Shown here: one piece after another, positions 9,173 through 15,995 of the stretch
Position numbering within the stretch: position 1 is the stretch's first letter
Layout of the letters: every line of letters begins with the position of its first letter
NCBI GenBank assembly: GCA_007130355.1
Contig: SLSQ01000061.1
Span: 1 to 36,804 of the forward strand
Source of the DNA: Trueperaceae bacterium
GTDB taxonomy: Bacteria > Deinococcota > Deinococci > Deinococcales > Trueperaceae
Length of the DNA: 36,804 bases
Direction of reading: 5' to 3'
Translations under genes and position numbers: made by a program
Notes under the pieces: model-generated
Told to the model about the DNA's origin: nothing
Seen by the model: the letters and a program-made list of their open reading frames with translations, nothing else
Database searches by the model: none

Positions 9173-10005
9173 GGGGTCGGACGCTGCAGCGCTGGTGGCG
9201 CAACCCCCGCACCAAGGCGGCGCTCGTGGTGCTGGTCCCGGTGCTCGCGGCCGCCCTGCTCGCGCCGCTCTACCCGGTCTCGCCGACGGCGCAGGACCTG
9301 CGCGCCACCCTCGCGCCGCCCGGCACCACCTCCGCTTCGGGCGCGTTCTACCTGCTCGGCACCGACGAGCTCGGGCGCGACCTGACCGCCCGCCTGCTGC
9401 ACGGCCTGCGCGCGTCGGTCCTGGTGGGCGCCGCGGCGCTCTCGATCGCGGTCGTGGTGGGCACCACGCTCGGACTGCTCGCCGGCTGGTTCGGCGGCGC
9501 CGTCGACTCGGTCGTGACCGGCGCGACCGAGACGCTGATGACGCTTCCCTTCATCCTGCTCGCGATCGCGGTGATCGGCGCGCTCGGCGCCTCGACGACG
9601 GTGCTGATCCTCACGCTGGGCCTGACCGGCTGGGTGTCGTTCGCGAAGCTGGTGCGGGCCAAGACGTTCGAACTGCGCAACGAGGAGTTCGTCCAGGCGG
9701 CGCACGCCCTCGGCGTCCGCACGCCCGGCAAGCTGGTCCGGCACGTGCTCCCGAACGTCGCGCCGCTGATGCTCGTCGACGGCACGCTGCAGTTCGGCGC
9801 GCTGGTCCTGGCCGAGGCCGGCCTCAGCTTCCTCGGGCTGGGCGTCCCCCCGCCGACCCCGACCCTCGGCGGGATCCTCGCCGGCGGGCAGGTGTTCCTC
9901 GCCGTCGCCTGGTGGATCGCCACCCTGCCCGGGCTGACGCTGCTCGTGCTGGTCCTCGCGATCAACGTGCTGGGCGACACGCTGCGCGACGCGGCGGCTC
10001 CGTGA
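9169..10005 (+). CDS. ABC transporter permease (DppC/OppC-like)
   Basis: 278 aa; overlaps upstream stop by 4 nt; GTDELGRDLTARLLHGLRASVLVG, LGVRTPGKLVRHVLPNVAPLMLV, AGLSFLGLGVPPPTPTLGGIL. Confidence 0.95.
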   Translation: MRGRTLQRWWRNPRTKAALVVLVPVLAAALLAPLYPVSPTAQDLRATLAPPGTTSASGAFYLLGTDELGRDLTARLLHGLRASVLVGAAALSIAVVVGTTLGLLAGWFGGAVDSVVTGATETLMTLPFILLAIAVIGALGASTTVLILTLGLTGWVSFAKLVRAKTFELRNEEFVQAAHALGVRTPGKLVRHVLPNVAPLMLVDGTLQFGALVLAEAGLSFLGLGVPPPTPTLGGILAGGQVFLAVAWWIATLPGLTLLVLVLAINVLGDTLRDAAAP

Positions 10006-10106
10006 CCCCACCAGGCGCCGTGCGCGCGCCGACGGCGGCCCGCTTGCTACGCTCGGCCCCGAACCGCGTTCGGCCGGCACGGCCGCACGCGCGAGGAGGT
10101 CGTTCG

Positions 10107-12011
10107 GTGCCGGGTCCACGCCGCTTCACCCGTTCCTTCTGCGCCGCCTTGCTGGCGGCGCTCTTCGCGTTCGCGACCGGCGCCGTCGCCCAGGGTGACG
10201 CCGCCCGCGTCGCGGCCACCGTCGACGCCGAGGCCGCCCGCCTGCTCGACGCCCACGACGTGACGGGCGCGGCCGTGGCGGTCGTGATGGACGGGGAGAT
10301 CGTGCATGCCGCCGGGTACGGCGTCGCCGACGCCGAGTCGGGCCGGGCGGTCGGGGCCGACACCGCCTTCTCGATCGGATCGGTCACGAAGATCCTGACC
10401 TTCGCGGCGCTCGCGACGCGGATCGAGGACGGCGACGTGGACCGCGACGCACCGGTCGTGCGGTACCTCGACCTGCCGCTCCCGGGCGAGGATCCGGAGG
10501 CGATCCGGATTCGCCACCTGTTCGCGCACGACGCGGGGTTCGAGGACCGGCCCTTGATCGGGCTCCTGGCCCTCGACGAGGAGCGGCTCCGGCCGCTGCG
10601 CGAGGAGCTCGAGGCGACCACGCCCGCGCTGCAGCGTCCGGTCGGCAGCGAACCGACGTACAGCAACTGGGGCGCCGCGTTGGCGGGGCTGGTGGTCGAG
10701 GAAACGTCCGGTACGGCGTTCGACGCCTACGTCCAGGAGCGGATCCTGGATCCGCTGGGGATGCGGGCGACCTCGCTGCGGCAGCCGCCCGCCGGTCCGG
10801 ACCTGGCCCATCCCCACGTCCCGACCGACGACGGCTTCGCGCGCGTCGCGACGGAACTGGTGCCGCTCGTGCCGGCCGGCGGTGCGACCGCCGGCGCGCG
10901 CGACCTGGCGCGCTTCGCGGCCGCCCTCCTCAACGACGGGGCGGCGCCCGAGGCGCTCGGCGGCGGTCGGATCCTGAGTCCACCGTCCACCGCCACGATG
11001 CTCGAACCGCTCCACATGCATCCGGACGGCGTCTCGGGGGTGGCGCACGGCCTCTGGATCTCCGAGTCGTTCGGGATGCGCACGGTGCACCACCTGGGCG
11101 ACACGCTCGCCTCCCACGCCCTCTGGCTGCTGGTTCCGGAACGGGACGCGGCGCTGGTGGTGCTGACGAACGCCACCACCGGCGGCGCCTTCCGGGAGGA
11201 GTTGCGCGTGACGTTCCTGCGGGCGCTGGCGGGCGACGCGGCGGACGACCCGGTCGCCGCGATCGCGGCCGACGCCGACCCGGTCGCCACCGACGCCGAG
11301 AGCTACGCCGACCTGTACGGTTCCTCGCGCCGCAGCGACGCCACCGTCGGCAAGCTCCTCGCGGTGCTCAGCGGGCTGCTGCCGGTCCTCGCGGACGGGG
11401 ACGATGTGCTGATGCCGCTGCCGACCGGAGAACTGACCCGCTTCGAGGCGGCCGGGGCCGACCTGTTCGTCGAGCCGGTCTCCGGAGGGCGGGCGACGTT
11501 CGTGCGGGAGGGCGGCGAGGTGGTCGCGCTGCACCTGTCCGACGCCCCGATGTTCGTCCATCGTCCGCTCCGGGGCCTCGACGCGCCGACCACCTTCCTG
11601 GCGGTGCTCGGCGTCGCCTTCCTGGCGTCGCTGGTGGTGGTGATCTTCTGGCCGATCGGCCTGCGGCGCTACCGCCGCCGCACCGGCGAGCTGCCCGGCG
11701 GTCCGCGCTGGGTCCGGACCACGGCGCAGGCGACCGCGACGCTGGTCGTGCTGTTCGGCGCGTCGCTGATCCTGGTCGGGCTGGCCCCGCTGGCGCTGGT
11801 CTACGGGCTCACGCTGCCGATGGCGTCGGTGCTCGTGCTCGGCTCGGTGCTGCTGCTGGCGACGCCGCTCACGGCCCTCGCGACCGGCTACGCCCTCTGG
11901 CGCAGCGCCGGGCGGCCGGCGGACCGGGGCTGGTCGCTGCTCGCTGCCGTGTCGGCCGTATCGCTCGCGATCCAGATCGTGCACTGGAACCTGTTCGGCT
12001 TCCACCTCTGA
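10107..12011 (+). CDS. Serine hydrolase (beta-lactamase/class C PBP-like) with C-terminal TM helices
   Basis: GTG at 10107 after GAGGAGGT. SxxK motif SVTK, YSN motif, signal peptide, and about four TM helices at the C-terminus. Confidence 0.92.
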   Translation: MPGPRRFTRSFCAALLAALFAFATGAVAQGDAARVAATVDAEAARLLDAHDVTGAAVAVVMDGEIVHAAGYGVADAESGRAVGADTAFSIGSVTKILTFAALATRIEDGDVDRDAPVVRYLDLPLPGEDPEAIRIRHLFAHDAGFEDRPLIGLLALDEERLRPLREELEATTPALQRPVGSEPTYSNWGAALAGLVVEETSGTAFDAYVQERILDPLGMRATSLRQPPAGPDLAHPHVPTDDGFARVATELVPLVPAGGATAGARDLARFAAALLNDGAAPEALGGGRILSPPSTATMLEPLHMHPDGVSGVAHGLWISESFGMRTVHHLGDTLASHALWLLVPERDAALVVLTNATTGGAFREELRVTFLRALAGDAADDPVAAIAADADPVATDAESYADLYGSSRRSDATVGKLLAVLSGLLPVLADGDDVLMPLPTGELTRFEAAGADLFVEPVSGGRATFVREGGEVVALHLSDAPMFVHRPLRGLDAPTTFLAVLGVAFLASLVVVIFWPIGLRRYRRRTGELPGGPRWVRTTAQATATLVVLFGASLILVGLAPLALVYGLTLPMASVLVLGSVLLLATPLTALATGYALWRSAGRPADRGWSLLAAVSAVSLAIQIVHWNLFGFHL

Positions 12012-12057
12012 CCGCACGCCCGTCGACCGCGGATCCGCGTCGCAGCGTGAATGCGGG

Positions 12058-13401
12058 TCACGGCCCGTCCAGGTGCGGGTCGGCCCCGAACGCCCGCTCG
12101 GCGGAGGGCAGGCGTACCTCGAAGATCGCTCCATGGACCCCCGGGCCGCCGCGCGCTTCGGCCCGGACGGTCCCGCCCATGGCATCGACCAGGCGACGGA
12201 CCACCGCCAGCCCAAGACCCGTTCCGCCGCTCCCGGCGACGTAGCGACCGAAGATCGCGTCGCGCGCCGCCGCGTCGAGCCCCGGGCCGTCGTCCTCGAC
12301 CCGCAACGCCACCTCCTCGCCGGCGCGCGCCACGTGGACGCGCACCCCCTCCTCCGCGTCCGCGGCCTTGACCGCGTTGCGCACCAGGTTGCGGACCACC
12401 TGCCGCAGCCGCACCGGATCGATGAGCGCTCGGAGGTCGTCGTCCGCAGCGACCTCGACGCGGACTCCGCCCCAGCCGCCGGCCGCGTCGCGGACCGATT
12501 CGCCCACGTCCCGCACCTCCCAGGCGAGGCGTTCGTCCAGGTCGCCGCGGGCCAGCGTCAACAGATCATTGGAGGCGTGGAGCAGGTCGTCGGCCGCCGC
12601 CTGCGCCGCCTCGAGTCCCCTCCGGTCCGGCTCGGACACCGCCGCGTCGCGCCCTTCCGCCAGGCGCCGCAGCCGGGCCGCGACGACGGTGACCGGGGCC
12701 GCGAGCTCGTGGGCCACGTCCGCAAGCCGTTCCCGCTCGGCGTCGCGCCGCTTCCGGATGCCGTCCAGAGCGCGATTCAGTCCGTCCGCGAGTCGGGCCA
12801 CCTCGTCGTCGGGTCCCCGGTACGCCACCGGCCGAGGATCGGCGGGATCGACGGCGTCGGCCGCCCGCGCCAACGTGCCGAGCGGACGGAGGCCGCGCCG
12901 GACGCTCCAGGCGCCCGCGGCGCCCGACGCGACGATCGTGAGCACGCCGGCGGCGAGCAGCACGCGCCGCAGCGCCTCCCGGTCGCGGTCGGCGGGCCGC
13001 ATCGAGACGGCCACGCGCACGGTGCCGGCGTCGGTGCCGGCGGGCGTGCGCCAGGGGGCCGCCGCGACCGCCCAGCGACCGTCCATGTCGGACAGCGGGC
13101 GCTCCACCACGGCGCCCGGACCCGCCTCCGGCAGGGGCGCCTGCGACGGGCCGGGAAGCCGGACGTTCCCGTCGCGTCCGACGAACTGCAGCCGCACGTC
13201 GCCGACGCTCGCGAGGAAGGCGTCGCCCGGCCGGCCGGCCTCGACGATCTCCTGAGCGCGGCGCGCCTCCCGCTCCGCCGTCTCGCGCGCCTGCCGCTCC
13301 AGGAAGGCGCCGAACGCCGCGTCCGTCGCCACGCCGAACGCCGCGACGGTGACGGCGACGCCGCCCACCACCCAGGCCGTGAGCCGGTCCCTCAGCAGCA
13401 C
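12058..13401 (-). CDS. Sensor histidine kinase
   Basis: 447 aa; two TM segments, HAMP-like, ADVAHELAAPVTVV H-box, VRNLVRNAVKAAD N-box, VEDDGPGLD, GGTGLGLAVVRRLVDAMGG. Confidence 0.95.
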   Translation of the reverse strand: MLLRDRLTAWVVGGVAVTVAAFGVATDAAFGAFLERQARETAEREARRAQEIVEAGRPGDAFLASVGDVRLQFVGRDGNVRLPGPSQAPLPEAGPGAVVERPLSDMDGRWAVAAAPWRTPAGTDAGTVRVAVSMRPADRDREALRRVLLAAGVLTIVASGAAGAWSVRRGLRPLGTLARAADAVDPADPRPVAYRGPDDEVARLADGLNRALDGIRKRRDAERERLADVAHELAAPVTVVAARLRRLAEGRDAAVSEPDRRGLEAAQAAADDLLHASNDLLTLARGDLDERLAWEVRDVGESVRDAAGGWGGVRVEVAADDDLRALIDPVRLRQVVRNLVRNAVKAADAEEGVRVHVARAGEEVALRVEDDGPGLDAAARDAIFGRYVAGSGGTGLGLAVVRRLVDAMGGTVRAEARGGPGVHGAIFEVRLPSAERAFGADPHLDGP

Positions 13402-13411
13402 CGCGACCCGC

Positions 13412-14071
13412 TCACGCGACCGTGTAGCCCTTGCCGCGGACCGTTCGGATCGGGTCGTCGGCCCCGAGCCCGCGCAGCTTGCGGCGCAGGCCCGAGACGT
13501 AGACCTGCACCGTGTTCGACCCCGGCAGGTCCGGTCCGTAGAGGCGCCGTTCGAGCTCGTCGACCGAGAAGACCCGACCGGGGTGCGCCAGCAAGCGGTG
13601 CAGGACCTCCCCCTCCCGTTCGGGCAGCACGACGGCCCCGGCCGGACCGTGCACCGTACGCGTGTCCGGCTCGTACCGGAACGCCCCGTGACGAAGCTCG
13701 GTCGCGCCGGTCCCCTCCCGCAGTTGGGCGTGCACGCGCGCGAGCAGCTCGCGCACGTCGAACGGCTTCACCAGGTAGTCCCGCGCGCCGGCGTACAGCC
13801 CCGCGATCCGGTCGTCGACCTCGCGTCGTGCCGTCAGCATCAGGATCGGCAGGCCGTCGTCGCGCAGGCGCTCCGCGACCTCGAGGCCGTCGACGTCCGG
13901 AAGGTTCAGGTCGAGGAGCACCAGGTCGAAGGCGTGGTCGATCGCCGCTTCCAGTCCGGCCGTGCCGTCCGGGACCGCGCGCACCCCGTACCCGGCCGTC
14001 GTGAGCTCCTGCACGAGAAGTTCGCGTAGGCTGGCGTCGTCCTCGATCAGGAGCAGCTCGCCGCGCGTCAC
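13412..14071 (-). CDS. OmpR-family response regulator
   Basis: 219 aa; receiver LLIEDDASLREL / VLLDLNLPDVDG / LTAR / KPFDVRELLARV and winged-helix C-terminus TVQVYVSGLRRKL...IRTVRGKGYTV. Confidence 0.96.
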   Translation of the reverse strand: MTRGELLLIEDDASLRELLVQELTTAGYGVRAVPDGTAGLEAAIDHAFDLVLLDLNLPDVDGLEVAERLRDDGLPILMLTARREVDDRIAGLYAGARDYLVKPFDVRELLARVHAQLREGTGATELRHGAFRYEPDTRTVHGPAGAVVLPEREGEVLHRLLAHPGRVFSVDELERRLYGPDLPGSNTVQVYVSGLRRKLRGLGADDPIRTVRGKGYTVA

Positions 14072-14841
14072 GGGAGACCCGGCAGGTCCGGGAGCGGATC
14101 TTCGGCGTCCTCTTCGGGGTCCTCTTCGTCGACCGCTTCGTCCTCAGCTTCGTCGTCCGCGTCGGCGTCCGACGCGTCGTCCGGGTCCTCGTCGGCGTCG
14201 GGGTCCCCGAACAGCGGGCCCGCGTCCGGCCGGTCGATCTCCGGCAGGCGCGGAGGGAGCGGCAGGCGCGGATCGTCGTCCGGTGCGACGTCCGGGTCGG
14301 GGACGTCGGCGTCGGGCGCGTCGGGGTCCGGGCCGCCCGGTTCCCCGTCGACGTCCGGTTCGGCTCGGGCCCGGTCGGCGTCGTCCGACGGAGCGACGAG
14401 GCTCGCCTCCGCGCCGTCCACGGCGACCCAGAGCCCACGTCCGCCCGTCGCGAGCAGGTCGGCCAGATCGGCTCCGTTCGCCGGTCCCTCGTCCGGCTCC
14501 CCCGTCCCCTCCTCCTCGGGCAGGTCGGCCCCGGAGACGAGGAGGCGACCGGCGCGCCACGCGGCGCGGTACGTCGTCGACGAGCCGTCCGGGGCGATCA
14601 GCACGATCCGCAGCTCCTGGGCGGGACCCTGAAGCTCGAGCCGCACGCCGTCGGCGTCGACCGTTCCGAAACCGACGAAGCGCTGGCCCCCCGCGTCGGT
14701 GGCCAGGAGCTCGCTGCCGGGCTCGGGGTCGAACGCCTGGGCCGATGCCCACGGGAGCCCCGCCGCGACGGCGAGGGCGACGCACGTGCGCGCGAGGTTC
14801 GCCGCGCACGCGCGCACGTCGATTCGAACCCGTTCGTGCAC
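14068..14841 (-). CDS. Secreted Asp/Glu-rich protein of unknown function
   Basis: GTG at 14841 preceded by GGAGG with 6-nt spacing; hydrophobic signal-like segment VALAVAAGLPWASAQA; C-terminal half almost entirely D/E/P/A; stop overlaps response regulator start (GTGA). Confidence 0.75.
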   Translation of the reverse strand: MHERVRIDVRACAANLARTCVALAVAAGLPWASAQAFDPEPGSELLATDAGGQRFVGFGTVDADGVRLELQGPAQELRIVLIAPDGSSTTYRAAWRAGRLLVSGADLPEEEGTGEPDEGPANGADLADLLATGGRGLWVAVDGAEASLVAPSDDADRARAEPDVDGEPGGPDPDAPDADVPDPDVAPDDDPRLPLPPRLPEIDRPDAGPLFGDPDADEDPDDASDADADDEAEDEAVDEEDPEEDAEDPLPDLPGLP

Positions 14842-14938
14842 GCTGCGCCTCCGTTCCCGAGTCCTCATCGTCCCGGACGGTCCGCGTACCGCCCGGCCCA
14901 CGCCGGAACCCGTGTCCGGATCATTGCACCACGATCGG

Positions 14939-14955
14939 CTGAAGGGCTCCTGAAC
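14939..14955 (-). promoter_or_regulatory. Putative response regulator box 1 (tandem 6-mer, 11-bp period)
   Basis: Minus strand GTTCAG-GAGCC-CTTCAG, upstream of the 14841 gene. Confidence 0.55.
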
Positions 14956-14990
14956 CCCGTCGGGCGAAGGCGGCGCGACCCACCCGCGCC

Positions 14991-15007
14991 CTTCAGCGAC
15001 GCTTCAG
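14991..15007 (+). promoter_or_regulatory. Putative response regulator box 2 (tandem 6-mer, 11-bp period)
   Basis: Plus strand CTTCAG-CGACG-CTTCAG, upstream of the 15121 gene; same motif as box 1 in the opposite orientation. Confidence 0.6.
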
Positions 15008-15120
15008 GTCCGACCTCCATCCTGACCCTCGAAGCGCGCCCCGACCGCGTCGGAACGACGACGGTCCGGGTGGCGCTCAGGCCCCGGACGCCGGTCCGGG
15101 CGCCGGAAAGGAGCACGACC

Positions 15121-15885
15121 ATGCGTACGATTCGCACGATGTTCCGACCGATCCTGCTCGCGACCCTCTTCGCGCTGGCGGCCTCGAGCGCCGCCGTCGC
15201 CCAAGAGGCGGAGGGAGCCGCCGAGGCCGCGGCCGACGCGGCAGCGACGGTGACGTTCTACGACGGCTCCGGCGCCGAGCTCGACGCGGGCGCCGACCTC
15301 CGCGCCGCCTTCACCGTCGAGGTGGAGACCGCCGCCGGCGAAACGTACCGCTTCCTCGTCACCCACGCGTCCGACGCGCTCGCCGAGGTCGAGGTCGCGC
15401 TGGGCGAGGCGCGCGAGCGGTCGATCGAGCTGACCGCCGCCATCGACGCGATCGTCCGGTCCGAGGCGAGCGGCAGCGACGCCGACGCCGCGTGGGACGC
15501 GGACGGCCGCTTCGTGACCGAACTCGGTGCGGTCGTCGAGGTCGACGAGACGACCGAGGGGACCACCCGCATCGTCCGCACGCCGTCCGGCGTCACCGTC
15601 ACCGTGCGCACCGAGGAGGACGCCTCGGCCACGGTCGACGTCGACGCGGACGTCGCCCACGGTGACGATCCGGCGGAAGACGTGCGCGGCGACGCCGAGG
15701 CCGGCGGCGACGGCGAAGCCGGCGCAGAAGGCTCCGTCGGCGTCGACGCCGAGGCCGAAGGCGAAGCGCGCGCCGAAGCGGGCGCCGACGGCTCGAGCGA
15801 AGCGCGCGGCGCGGGCGGCGCCCGGGTCGAGATCGAGACCGACATCGGCGTCGGGATCGGCACGGACGACGAGGACGACGAGTAA
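15121..15885 (+). CDS. Secreted acidic (Asp/Glu/Ala/Gly-rich) protein of unknown function
   Basis: ATG after AAAGGAG; signal peptide ILLATLFALAASSAAVAQ; acidic low-complexity C-terminus ending DDEDDE. Confidence 0.78.
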   Translation: MRTIRTMFRPILLATLFALAASSAAVAQEAEGAAEAAADAAATVTFYDGSGAELDAGADLRAAFTVEVETAAGETYRFLVTHASDALAEVEVALGEARERSIELTAAIDAIVRSEASGSDADAAWDADGRFVTELGAVVEVDETTEGTTRIVRTPSGVTVTVRTEEDASATVDVDADVAHGDDPAEDVRGDAEAGGDGEAGAEGSVGVDAEAEGEARAEAGADGSSEARGAGGARVEIETDIGVGIGTDDEDDE

Positions 15886-15918
15886 CGGCGGTCGGCGACG
15901 ACCCACGCCATAAGCTTC

Positions 15919-15946
15919 GTCGGGAGCGGCTTCGGCCGCTCCCGAC
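15919..15946. terminator. Hairpin with TTCG tetraloop downstream of acidic protein gene
   Basis: GTCGGGAGCGGC-TTCG-GCCGCTCCCGAC, 12-bp perfect stem. Confidence 0.7.
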
Positions 15947-15966
15947 GCTCGTGTCGCTCCGAAGCG

Positions 15967-15995
15967 CGGGACGCGACCGTCGAGGTCGCGTCCCG
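15967..15995. terminator. Hairpin directly after antiporter stop codon
   Basis: CGGGACGCGACC-GTCGA-GGTCGCGTCCCG, 12-bp perfect stem, abutting the stop at 15996-15998. Confidence 0.65.

Noticed and set aside
9195-10106. N-terminal 304 aa of the 938-aa ORF preceding the serine hydrolase
   Set aside because: Out-of-frame read of the DppC-like permease; the true start is GTG 10107 with SD and signal peptide.
14144-14809. Alternative-frame ORFs across the Asp-rich gene
   Set aside because: Arg-rich frameshift shadow of the D/E-rich frame; the annotated frame has signal peptide, SD and GTGA overlap with the RR.
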